Shown: in pieces, positions 36,061-47,345 of the stretch | Layout: the number at the start of each line of letters is the position of its first letter | Position numbering within the stretch: the first letter of the stretch is position 1 | Assembly (NCBI GenBank): GCA_903813345.2 | Contig: CAIIXF020000010.1 | Coordinates: 20,285,181-20,349,180 of the forward strand | DNA from: Owenia fusiformis | Taxonomy: Eukaryota; Annelida; Polychaeta; Sabellida; Oweniidae | Direction of reading: 5' to 3' | DNA length: 64,000 nucleotides | The notes under the pieces: generated by a model | Database searches by the model: none | Seen by the model: only the letters and a program-made list of their open reading frames with translations | Told to the model about the DNA's origin: nothing | Position numbers and translations under genes: made by a program

Positions 36061-36832
36061 AAAATAGTTGTAGATACTAGTATTCAGTCTCTGGAAGAAG
36101 ATAAAATATGTGACATGCTGCTGAAGTTTGGCATGTTTTCAGAAGATCTATTACTTAATCTCCAAAGTATATGTACAAAAGATGTACTCACAGAAACAAT
36201 CAACAGGCTCGACAGTTTGGCCAACAACAATGTCTTTGGATGTCTTTGTGTCTTAGAGGTTGATACCAACAGGGTCAAATGAAAGACACAACATTTCTTG
36301 ATCTACTGAGCAAGCACCAACATTTTTTAAACTATATGCCTAATCCCAATATAAACGAGCAGAAAGTTGTTAAGGCAGACAGGAATGTTTTGCAGAATCT
36401 TATCACTGCATATGAAGCTAACCACAGACCTGTGGGCATCAATGAAATCATGAAACATGAGCTGATGTATTTTCCAATAGCCCTCTCATTGACGAATGAA
36501 ACATTCAAGCCAACTCAAATTTACTCTACTCCTTAACTGTTTAACAAATGGTATTGAAATGCCAACCGTAATATTTCCAATATATGATCCTTCTTACAAA
36601 TTAGCATCAATTGCATCTACATCTGAGGATTTGGCTACAGTCTTCAAGGAAGCAAAACTTCAGCAGTGAAGTGTACTGTGCCCCATCTTGCATACTTTTG
36701 GTGGTCATATCTCATGAAAAGGGGGATCATGCATTGAAATACATTGAGATGAAGCTCCCAATTTCCCTTTCTTTGGGCTATGGTGAAGCGTATCAAGATT
36801 TGGACCATGTCCATGTATTACTACCAGAATGA
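36061..36832 (+). pseudogene. Decayed coding core of the palindromic element
   Basis: Several overlapping short frames look like remains of one protein of about 250 codons. Segments include KIVVDTSIQSLEEDKICDML, NRLDSLANNNVFGCLCVLEV, VVKADRNVLQNLITAYEAN, INEIMKHELMYFPIALSLTN and KLPISLSLGYGEAYQDLDHV. The style (KADRN...LL followed by a HELMYFPIAL-like motif) recalls uncharacterised repeat-associated invertebrate proteins, but I cannot name a family. It is broken and unlikely to be functional. Confidence 0.45.
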
Positions 36833-38615
36833 AAAGTAATCCTTGTCTTCCTTGTTCAGCTCTATGAAGGATTGTAATTCTGATTTACAAGAGTCATCCG
36901 AGATCACATCAATCAGTTGCTTTATTTGATTTCCAGATCCAATGTTATGGTTAATGTCATTCTGAATCTTTTTTGAATTTCCCATATATGGTCCTATTGG
37001 ATTTAAATTTCAAAAATTGCTCTCTGCAAAAACTCTCATTAACTGAAACATCCCACTAATTCAAAATGTTGTCAAACTGAGTATATGCCATTTGTCAAGA
37101 ATTTCTTCCTTAACTCCAAGAGTAACACAGAAAGGTTAATGGGGACAGGGGGGGGGGGGATTTTTAAATATGACTTAACATTGTTCAGGGAAGAAAACTC
37201 CATAAAACGAAGATTTGTATGAATCATTGGTACTTTTGCTCTCACGTCATGCAATTGTCAGGCTGCTTAGAATGAAATTAGCCTTGTCTTCCTAGTTCAG
37301 CTCTCTGAAGAATTGTAATTCTGATTCAGATCCAGTGTTGAGGTTAATGTCATTCTGAATCTTTTTTGAATTTTATCATAGAAGGTTCTATTGAATACTT
37401 CAATTTTAGACCTAGTATATTAAGTATATTCAATGATTAGACCTGTTAGGTGGTTCAAATCTGCAGAAAAACTAGTCAGAATATGTCATATATCAAACCT
37501 CCGAGCTATGAGACAGTAGTAGGTACCAATATACTCTAAGCCTGGAATTAATAAGGGTGTTCTAATAGTCTACCTTAATACTGTCCGTTTAGGCCTTTAT
37601 TTGTAATGGTTTTCAATGATTAAGCCTCTTAGATGGTTAAAATCACCAGAAAGTCAGCTTGGAATATGTCATGCATCAAACAACTAATCTATGAAATCAT
37701 AACTAGTTCAATTATGCTCATACCAGTAGAATGATACTAGTGGTATACATGAATTTAATCGTTTGCAGACCTATGATTTAAGAATGAATTTTCAATGATA
37801 ACACTTAAAAGATTGTTCAAACCACCATAAAGCCAAGCCAGGATATATCATACATGTACATCATTTCTCTAAGCTAGAAAACTAATATTGGTACAAATAT
37901 GTTCATAAATAAGAAATTATAAGGGTCTTCCAAGGGTATACGTATAACTTATCAATTTTAGACATCATATTTCATGAATTTTTAATAGTTGAACATGATA
38001 AAAAGCTTAAATCTTACTAAAACTTTGCTAAAATAAGTTTTATATTTTAGATTTATTCTAAAATGCTAAATATATGAACACAGAGGGATAAATGTTAAAG
38101 CAATAGGGGTCAGTTATAGTCACACATAAAATCAGTCCCAGCTAAAATGTCATTTTTTCTTAAATTCACTAATTTTTTTCAAGGCAATTGTCACAGGAAT
38201 TACTTTGATTCTTGCAGGATTAGTAGACCAGGTATTATGCCTTTTACATGGATTTTTTTAGCATCCATCATTGTAAAAGTAAAAAATGGGTCATAAATTT
38301 GCCCCCTGGGGTACATACTTTGTGCTTTTATTCAAATTTCTTAAGGGTAATCCGTATCATTCATACTTCAAATGTTTATTTTATACAATGTCCATGTATT
38401 TCACTTACAAAAACCATAAAATCAAAGTTATTTTAGGTTGAAGAATTTTTTTCCCCTGATAGGGGTGAATTTTGGGTGTAGGGGGACTAACATGGTATTT
38501 TAAGGGTTAAATAATCATATTTCAGCTTGCCAACATGGTTTTTTGGATTCAGCATAAAAAGTTACATAAGAAACACTTGTCAGAACACTTTTAACACTAA
38601 ACGCCTACCACATTT

Positions 38616-39038
38616 TACATAGAGACCTTTTGCAGAAAAGCACCCGGTCTAATAGTAAAAACGTTTGGATTTTAAATTGAAAATAGACATGACATGGAAT
38701 GACGACAGCAAAAATATTGTAAAATTGTGACAATGTTTTAATTTTAGAAACATTCTCAGACGGCTCTTTCCATTCTACTTACTTTATGGAAGAGCAAGTA
38801 TCTACTAGCATGCAACATCCGGCCTAGTACTTTTGAAAAGGATTACCAACTGATCAGCGGCCAATTCTTATAAACGGGGTTGGTCTTGAATTCATGTATT
38901 AATTAAGGAATAATCCCAAGATGAACAAGATGAAAAATATTAAAACTGCATAGATATTGAGATAAATACTTAACGATTACATTCTTCGTGCGCCTGCTTG
39001 TGATGAGTATAGCCGGATGTGTATACAACCCTTCATTA
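38616..39038. other. No feature seen
   Basis: A short gap between the palindromic element and the Helitron. No exon or repeat is recognised. Confidence 0.5.
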
Positions 39039-40100
39039 TCCCACCGAACGAAGTTCGTTGGGATATAGAGAAGCCGTGCGTTCGTCCAGTCGTCCTATCC
39101 CACCGAACGAAGTTCGTTGGGATATAGAGAACCCGTGCGTTCGTTCGGTCGTCCTATCCCACCGAACGAAATTCGTTGGGATATAGAGAAGCCGTGCGTT
39201 CGTTCGGTCGTCCGTCCGTTTGTGCGGATGATAACTCAAATACCGGTTGACAGATTTGGTTTAAACTTTATAGTCTTAAACCTTGAGTGTAGGACCTCAG
39301 TGCTCGAGAAGGAATTTTCAATATGGCCACTCGATTTAACATGGCCGCCATTTTTCTTAAAAAATTAATCTTTGATAACTCAAATACTATTTAACGTATT
39401 TGGTTCAAATTTTATATGCTGATGACAAAAGACAAAGGAGCTTTGCTGAAGAAGAGATTTTCAAGATTTCGAGCTCTGGTAAAGAAAGAATTTTTAAGAT
39501 GGTGGCTGAATTTCAAAAGGCCACTATTCTTCGTAACAGAACGTAAACTCAAATACCAGCTGATGGATTTGTTCTGTATGCTGATGCCTAGAGACATAGG
39601 AGCTCCACTCAAGATGACAATTTCAAGATGGCTACTAAAGAAAATGGTCGCGATTTTTCATAAAAAAAGTAATAGTAATCTTTGATAACTTAAAGACGAA
39701 TTCGGTTTAAATTTTAAATGCTGATTCTCGAGAAGAGATTTTCAAGATGGCAGCTATTTATCAAAATGACCGCAATTTGTCGTTAGAAATGTAACCTTTG
39801 ATAACCAAAATACCAGTTGATGGATTTGGTTCAAATTTTATATGCTGGTGTCTAGGGACAAAGAAGCTCTGTTCAAAAACAAATTTCTTAGATGGCACCT
39901 GAATATCAAAATGGTTGCCATTTTTCGTAAAAATCGTTGATAACTCAAATAGTAATTGACGGATTTGGTTTAAATTTTATATTCCGATACCCGAGGGACA
40001 AGGGAGCTCTGTTCAAGAAGAAATTTTCAAGATGGTCACTATTTATCAAAATTTTTTTGTTCGGTGGGATTTGATACTCCGTGGAGTTTCTGTTTTCTAG
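39039..40100 (+). mobile_element. Non-autonomous Helitron
   Basis: Begins TCCCACCGAACGAAG directly after a host A and ends CTAG directly before a host T. A terminal hairpin, ACTCCGTGGAGT, lies about 11 bases before CTAG. TC start, CTRR end, subterminal hairpin and A|T insertion are the Helitron hallmarks. The left part is three 59-bp tandem units (starts 39039, 39098, 39157). The rest is about six diverged copies of a roughly 140-160 bp unit containing GATAACTCAAATACC, TTTGGTTCAAATTTTATATG and TTTTCAAGATGG. No Rep or helicase is present. Short frames here are repeat shadows. Confidence 0.8.
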
Positions 40101-41170
40101 TTTTAACTTTGACTACATTAAAATTGTTTTAATCATGTTGAAATTGCTACGGCTTTATTTGATAAGATCTGTCTTAAAAATGTATAGAGAGCTGGTCATG
40201 GCTGCATTTGCATGAAAGTTATTCCATAGACGTAGACTTGCAGGGAAGGTTGAATATTGCTGAGTGACAGTCCACTCATGAGGATGGAACCAGGTAGCAT
40301 TGTGACCTCTAGATCTGGTCTGGTCACAATCCCTGTAGCTTTGAGGTATCAGGGCCTTTTGGTGGAAGATTTTTAACAGAATTTTAACCTTACCATGAGA
40401 TCATTTTCGTTTAAGTGAGTCAGGGTTGGCGTTGTAATATAGTCTTTATTTAGCAATACGAAACAGACTTTCTCCTTCTATACTTGTTCACCCTTTGAAA
40501 TATGGCATATCGTGTGAGGCACCACCTGCTGTGATCTACGTCAGAAGTTTTCGTGTTTGTTGATAAATCGGTTATTAACTTACCCAAGAGAAAGGGGATT
40601 CACTGAAAGGACACAAAAACAATTTTGAGCCCTTACTCTAAAATTATGTTCGCAAATTTTTCAAAGATTTTTTGTATAATTTCACAAAAATCCAGGCCAC
40701 TTTATTTTAATACTCAATTTGTGAATGGGCTTAGGAACTATGTTCGGAGGACATGGGCCAATTCTTATTTATTTTGCCCAGTATCTCGGATGTCTCTCCT
40801 GCATCTGCGCATTTTGTTGTTGTTGTTTTATTTGAGAGTAGGCAGTATAAATAATTGTGTACAATAACATGGTAATCCAATCTACTTAATTCTGTTAAAC
40901 GCAAACAGTATTTACCAGAACTGGTAGAATATGTGAGAATTCTGTCATTATTTCCCGAAATAAGTAATTAGGATGAAGAAGAAATGAAATATGGTCCAAA
41001 AACTTCCTCGTTGTTATCGACCAATATTATTTTTCCGGGTTGTATGAGGGTACGCCTTTGGTCCAAAAGACATAATCATAAGTCAAAGTCATATCCTACT
41101 CTTTTCTCGTGTTCCGATTGGATTGATTCAAAGGTGCTGAATGTCCTTGAGGACGAAGGCACAGTATAAA
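40101..41170. other. Intergenic, nothing recognised
   Basis: No exon, RNA gene or repeat structure is supported here. Confidence 0.45.
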
Positions 41171-42080
41171 GACGTGTCGCAAAAAGCTCGCGCACGCATT
41201 GTTACACATTTTGTGGCGTAATCCAGAGGATCCTCGCTTTTAACATGATAGAATGTGACGTTTTTGAGAAAAATGTACACACATGAAAATCCTTTCGTCC
41301 TCCACATTTACCTCTATATCTCAAAACATTTTAGACGAATAACTCTGATATCATACATATATTGTTAATGGGCTAGGAGCATCATAAAACACGAATCAAT
41401 TGATATTTTAGGTGAAATAAATATACGTGTTGCTGTGCTTGAAAATAGGCGAATGGCGTAAATTAGCCCTATTTTAATGAATTTTGAAAACCTTTCGTCC
41501 TCCACTTTTCCACATACAACAGAAAACACATACTTTTGTGAACAAAATCAACTATTTATTGATAAACTAGAGTTTAGGAGCAAAATAATCATATATGATT
41601 TATTAAAAATTGATCTCGTATTTTTTGTTTAATGTACACCTGAAAAGTTGAAGGTACCAAAAAATGAGCAAAAAAGGTCGCTGTCAACATATTCTATTTT
41701 TCAGACTCTATGACGTCACAATATGGGACGCTTACTAAAATTCATCCTTTGAAATAAAACTTCCATCTTCCTTTATCAAGACGAAAAATAAGTATAATAG
41801 TCATATATTGTTTGAGTTATGAGCGTTTAAAGACGAAAAATAATTCAAAATGTAACGTGTCAACATGGGATATTTGCCAGATGTTTTGGTAAAAAACTCT
41901 TTTTTAAAAACGAACGCGCAAAAAATGTGAACGGAGTGTAGTTGATCTAAAATCTTCATCGAAACAGCTTTAAAATGATATATAACTTTAATTAGAATAT
42001 TATCTTATATTCCGGGGAATCAAAGTTACATTCACGCGATACCCTTAAAAAACAAATGCGCCACCTTTTTGCGACACGTC
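41171..42080. mobile_element. TIR element just upstream of the PGRP gene
   Basis: Perfect 15-bp inverted ends, GACGTGTCGCAAAAA (41171-41185) and its complement (42066-42080), with weaker inverted similarity inside. About 910 bp. Non-coding apart from short chance frames. The flanks share only AAA, so the superfamily is not assigned. The right end lies about 90 bp before the PGRP TATA-like box, so the element may contribute upstream promoter sequence. Confidence 0.65.
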
Positions 42081-42170
42081 AAAGGGATATCTCTAGGTCA
42101 GGGGCTGCACTATAAAATAAAAACTAAGACTGGTTACTTTTGATTGAGGGCAAGTTCGTCAAACCAAGGC

Positions 42171-42177
42171 TATATAA
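42171..42177 (+). promoter_or_regulatory. TATA-like box of the PGRP gene
   Basis: TATATAAGG, 116-122 bp upstream of the PGRP ATG. The position allows a start site near 42200 and a 5' UTR of about 90 bases. Inferred from position and sequence only. Confidence 0.5.
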
Positions 42178-42292
42178 GGAAGTAGATAAAACTTTAAAAA
42201 TACATAACGATAAGATAAAGATACAAGCAGTCGTTTGATATAAAATAGCTGGTTGGACGTTTTCACGAGAGTCGAAACATCATTTTATTAAG

Positions 42293-43990
42293 ATGAAGTG
42301 TGCTCTATTAGTTGTGGCGTTGACTGCAGTAGTAGGCGTGGCGTGCACTTATGATGGGCCAGGTAAGTATCCGAACTTTGTATAAAAAGCAAGGTTAAAA
42401 GACATTTGAACTCTTGAAGAATATACGTTACTAGTTTGATCACTCATTTTTTCATTAAAGTATTAATAAAAAATAAATAAATATAGTTATTTTGACAAAA
42501 GCTTTACTGCAATTATCAATTATGTAGGTTGATAAATTTGCCATGGTTGATCCGATTTTTAGGAACACGACTTTAACTGCCTATGTAGAGGCAGTTAAAA
42601 TTATATCCTAACATTGTAAACCGAGATGGGGTAAATGTTTCCTCTAGGGGCATACATCTATACAATTTCTTTGACAGCAGAGTCAACTAAATGTAGAGGT
42701 CTAATTATTTTTATCCGAAGAAATAAAATGTGAATAAAACGGCGTACTTACATGTACTACAACATTTAAAGGGAATGAAGAAGCGCACAAAAATGTACTT
42801 GAATCGTCAAAACTTTAGAAAAGACACACATTCTGACCCATCAAAATGTTTAGTTTGACGCAGAAACTTATCGAAAATGAACATTGCAAAAAATTAAAGA
42901 AACATTACACAATACAAACATAATATTGTAGAATTGCAGAACTGCGCAAGGATCATTAGCAGGGCTGGGTGGGGCGCTCGTCCCCCCAGGCAGAGGAGCA
43001 ATATGAGGACTCCCGTTTCAATGGTGTTTGTCCATCACACAGCAGGCGCTTTCTGTAGCAGCCGGGCAAGGTGCTCAGCCACAGTGCGAAACACTCAGAG
43101 GTTCCATATGAACTCAAGAGGTATTTGCGATTAAATTTTTTTTATAGTTTATCAGTAAAACATGTAGTGAACACCTGTAGACCACCAAAAGTGTTAACTG
43201 TAAGCAAGAGTTCACTACAGGTTTTTTGAGACAAATATCAATGAAGTTTCCCAAATATTGTGCTCAGTTTACTGGATACAGGTGTTCTTTGGAAGGAAAA
43301 TCAAATGCTCGCTTTTTGTTTCTTAAACTGCGTCACTTGTTTTTTCTGGACCAGCATCACACCCATTTTAAATCTTTGTAACTGGGTTATGTTCAGTCAT
43401 TGCTATAATATATATTCTGTTAACTAGGATGGTCCGATATCGGATACAGCTTCCTGGTCGGTGAAGATGGCAACGCTTACGAGGGACGTGGCTGGACTAC
43501 GGTTGGTGCTCACACTCGAGGTTACAACTCACAAGCAATCGCCGTTTCCGTGATGGGTAACTTTATGTCAAGAGCGCCTAATGCGGCAGCACTGAGAGCG
43601 GTTCAAGATGTTATCGCTTGTGGAATCTCCAGGGTGAGGAAGATTTAGCCTACAGCCTTATTTCATTCACTAAATATTCATATTATAAAAAGGGCAATCA
43701 ATTTTGATCATGCAGTAATATTAGGTCCCACTGCAAATTCTGAGAACAGAACTATATAATCTGTAACGTTTTCAATTCACACATGTCATATAAAGTCAAT
43801 GGGTACATCAATTTCATATCGAACTTTGTGCTCAACGTATTGTTTTTTTATGCAGGGTTACATCCGATCCAATTATGAATTGTTTGGGCACCGAGATGGA
43901 GGTTGTACGGCATGTCCTGGAGACCGACTCTACACAACCATTCGTCGTTGGCCAAGGTTCAGCACGAGACAAATCCGAAAGTACTGTTAA
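42293..43990 (+). CDS. Secreted peptidoglycan recognition protein (Zn amidase), four exons
   Basis: A short secreted PGRP that cleaves the MurNAc-L-alanine bond of peptidoglycan. Exons are 42293-42362, 42932-43120, 43428-43633 and 43856-43990. They join in phase to 199 residues, the usual short-PGRP length. The signal peptide is MKCALLVVALTAVVGVA. The type 2 amidase domain covers about 28-190: ISRAGWGAR, FVHHTAG (zinc His 58), the conserved disulfide pair in CSSRARC (65, 71), Tyr 104 in AYEGRGW, GHRD (His 167) and TACPGD (Cys 175). His-Tyr-His-Cys are all kept, so it should be catalytic, not only a receptor. GW at 87-88 before SDIGY is the pair associated with DAP-type peptidoglycan. The exon 2 acceptor ATTGTAG was chosen over GCAG because it keeps the frame. 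Confidence 0.95.
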
Positions 43991-44048
43991 AGACTCCATC
44001 AGTTGTGACACTGAACTTGAGCTTGATTTTACAACCTAGTCATTCCTC

Positions 44049-44054
44049 AATAAA
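44049..44054 (+). terminator. PGRP polyadenylation signal
   Basis: AATAAA 59 bases after the PGRP stop codon, the only canonical signal close downstream. Confidence 0.7.
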
Positions 44055-45103
44055 TTAATTGGATACATTTTATGAAATATTTTTGTGATTTTAAATATGA
44101 CATACTCGTACATTATATGTGACTATAAAGTAGGAGAAGAACGCAAGGACTTTATGTACATGTAATGCAAGTCAAGTCTTGCTTCAAGACCTCGGACCCC
44201 CTCCCCTTATATAGTGGTCTTGAAGCAAGACTAATGTAATTTTACAAAAATTTAAAATATGTGCAGTTAAATTAAAATTAAACGTGTAGCAAATCAATCA
44301 AATTACAGAAACAAAAATGGATTGTATTGTATGTCGATAAGTCCTTTATCTATTTTTAACACCAATCTGGCTAACAGTATTTAAGTTATCATCAAGACAG
44401 GCACAGAGTCTGAGAATGATAGACAAAACCAAGGGCAATCATCAGGACTAAGATGGGACAGTTTACATATAGTTCTATACTCTTACATTAATACGTAGCA
44501 ATGTACCAGATAGTACAGACATTTTACATTTGGCAATACAGCAATATGGACCAACTTCCTGTCACTTTAAAGATACTTTGAATCATGCTTATCAAACCAA
44601 TTAACAAACAATCATAGTTTATATTCTCTATTATACTTTAATAAACATTTATCATATAATTATGAATTAAACTTTGAAATATTGCACATATTTATTTTAA
44701 CATAATAATAATATTTATAACAAGTACATGTATGTTATTAAACTTCAGAAAAACCTGTATAAGTGTAACACAGTGGAAATAATGTTCCATTTGAACAAAG
44801 TCGGTATAATGTTCCACTTGGGAAGTGTTCCACTTATAGAGGTTAATTTTACAATAATAAAAATAAGAGAAACAGGACTTTGGAAAGTGTTTCACTTATG
44901 TAGGTGTTTCACTCATAGAGTTATTCCACAATACAGGTTTTCAAGTACCCTGATTTTTCTCCAAACACAATCTAACCCACTGTACCATGGAATGCTTTCT
45001 TTAAGTGTTCATTTATCTTTCATTACAAAGAGTATTCACTCAATAGGGGTTCTGTATTCATATTCAATTTAACAAGGACTTTACTTTGGTGAATTAGCAT
45101 CTA
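44055..45103. other. Intergenic, nothing recognised
   Basis: AT-rich sequence. Open frames around 44690-45072 lie on repetitive GTTCCACTT-like text and show no family match. Confidence 0.45.
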
Positions 45104-46199
45104 CAGGGTGGTCCAAAAAAAATTGGAACATTTGTTAATTGAACATAAAACCTTTATTTTTCATCTAAATTGCACAACAATTTTACTGGGCATAGTTCAG
45201 TCACTTATCTCTCTGATGTGAAGTTTATAGGTGCAAACCACAAAGTTAATGCGTTAAACTAGTCAATGTTTGATATGACCCCCTTTTCTTAAATATACAC
45301 TTGTCAATTTCGCAGCTACTTTTTTAAGTATTCTTTATTTCAAAGCTTTAATGAACATGTTGATTGCTATACTCATTTTATAAAATCATATTTAGTTGAC
45401 ATGAGGTATTAACATCTATGGTTTACTGGAAAACTATTGTGTTATTTTAAGAATACCCAAACTCATTATTTTTATTTAAGAGTAGGAAAGAAAGAACATG
45501 TCAGAGGTGAGTGATTGATAACCCATACAGCCACTAAACTGACAAAATCATTGTTTCCACTTTTCAGTAGAGGGAAAACTGACAAGTTATTTACAAGGGT
45601 TTATTAAAGACCACCTCTAAGCACATATAATAAAACATATCATTTGTGTTCTGGGAAACTCCTTTATGATATTGATATATGTATATTGATAAATTCAATG
45701 AATATTATTCATATTAGAACAAGAAGGGGGGGGGGGGGGTCATTTACCAGTCAAAACAGACTGCCCTGGCATCTTTCTTGAGAATATTCAATCAGTAATA
45801 TATCCAACAATAGCCATCAAAATATGCTTGATGCCCATCAATTTGGGTAAAAAAATGTTGAATATGTTCATATATTTGATCTTCCAAGGCAAACATATAA
45901 GTAGTTTGTTCAAGCTGAATTTTTTAATCAAGATGGCGTGGACAAAATCAAACGAACAGCAAAGTGAATGAATCATTTCAAAACTGAGTCCCAGGCTTCA
46001 ACTTGTAATTCAGGAGAAAAGGGGTCATATCAAAGATTCTCTAGTTTAATGCATTAACTTTGTTGTTTGGACCTATAAACTTTACATCAGATAAATAAGT
46101 GATTGAACAATACTCAGTAAAATTTTGGTGCATTTTAGAGAAAAAATAACGATTTTGAGTTTAATTATCAAATGTTCCAATTTTTTTTGGACCACCCTG
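45104..46199. mobile_element. 1.1-kb TA-flanked TIR element (Tc1/mariner-type)
   Basis: Ends CAGGGTGGTCCAAAAAAAA and its complement, bounded by TA at 45102-45103 and 46200-46201. Inverted arms run about 180-190 bp (45104-45295 and about 46015-46199) at high identity. The interior, with a long G-run near 45727, has no transposase frame. The TA duplication points to Tc1/mariner. High arm identity suggests a fairly young insertion. Confidence 0.8.
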
Positions 46200-46201
46200 T
46201 A

Positions 46202-47319
46202 TTAATCAGGGCAGGACAAACAGGTGTGTTGTCATTTCCATGGAAACGCTAAATTAAACAGTGTTATTCATCTGTAAATCTAAGAAAACCGAGTTAAAGA
46301 TGAATACCCGATTTTTGTGGCTATCCATCATAAACCTATTTATATTTGACATCTACTTTACTCTACATAATGGGTTATGAAATCAAATAGTGTTTGAGAT
46401 TAAGAAATTCCAATACATTGGCTTAATAAAATAATACACTACCCTAATAACAAATACAATTTCTGTGTACATGTAATACAATATACTGCAAATCAATATT
46501 TCAGTGGGGATTAAATTATAACCTTTGAAGATCCTCAACAACCATTGTAATCATAGCACCTCATGCATACGATATAACTTAATGAATACACTATTACTAA
46601 GTGCATACAAAAATCTCTTAATACATACAATATTACATAATGCATACTGTAATACTTAATGCATACAATATTACATAATGCATACAATATTGCATAATGC
46701 ATACAATATTGCACAATGCATACAATATTACATAATGCATACAATATTGCATAATGCATACAATATTACTAAATGCATACCATAATCTAAACATACATCA
46801 CAATTTTAAATACATAATTTTTAATCTTTTAGAAGTATTTTTAAACAACAACAATGTTCAAGACGATGTGTATCATAGTTTTGCATTGCAATTAATACAT
46901 CTACAATTACAAGCAGTCTTGCATCAAGCTCTTATAACGTTCCTATACATACATGTACTTCATTTCAATGAGATAAAGTAGATGTGTGGAAAGAGCTTGA
47001 AAGACTTGATGTAAGACTGATCTACAAGTAATGTACATGGTGTCCACCATATAATATAAGGAGTGCTCATATAGTTGACAGCCTGTACATGATGCTCATC
47101 AATTTAAAATCAATGATTTCTTTGAATGCGAATTACATTTCTGTTTTCACACATAACAACTATTTCAACTTTTGTATACAGTTCATCCAGAATGATATTG
47201 GATTAAATGTATCTGGAAGTCCAAGTAAAGACTCCAACACATGTTTACAGCACAGACTACACCACATGTTTACAGTACAGATTGCACCACATGTTTACAG
47301 TACCGATTGCACCACATGT
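46202..47319. repeat. Intergenic stretch with two minisatellites
   Basis: A 19-bp unit AATGCATACAATATTGCAT is repeated about nine times at about 46610-46785. A 25-bp unit CACCACATGTTTACAGTAC... is repeated about four times at 47235-47345 and runs into the last DMXL coding exon. The DMXL 3' UTR lies here. Frames over the arrays are shadows. Confidence 0.7.
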
Positions 47320-47345
47320 TTACAGTACAGATTGCACCACAATGT
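47235..47345 (-). repeat. 25-bp minisatellite covering the DMXL stop codon
   Basis: About four units of CACCACATGTTTACAGTAC plus GATTG-type bases. The 5'-most unit on the gene strand encodes the last DMXL residues, VVQSVL, and the stop at 47320-47322. The following units repeat the same stop in the 3' UTR. Confidence 0.75.

Larger units (their letters stand above)
34038..38615. mobile_element. 4.6-kb palindromic (foldback-like) DNA element, broken
   Basis: Long inverted arms of about 1.3-1.8 kb: left about 34038-35840, right about 36853-38615. The outer ends are AAATGTGGTAGGCG and its complement. Arms match well along their length, apart from a nested insertion in the left arm (about 34897-35424) and small insertions in the right. 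Parts of each arm are built of about three diverged units of some 185 bp containing CAATGATTA...TTAGATGGTT. The spacer carries decayed coding sequence, so the element is broken. The superfamily is unknown; no clear target duplication was found. Confidence 0.75.

Noticed and set aside
36279-36536. 85-codon frame as a functional host gene
   Set aside because: It is one fragment of the decayed core of the palindromic element.
42084-42093. NF-kappaB-like site GGGATATCTC upstream of PGRP
   Set aside because: Departs from the GGGRNNYYCC consensus and a single weak site is expected by chance.
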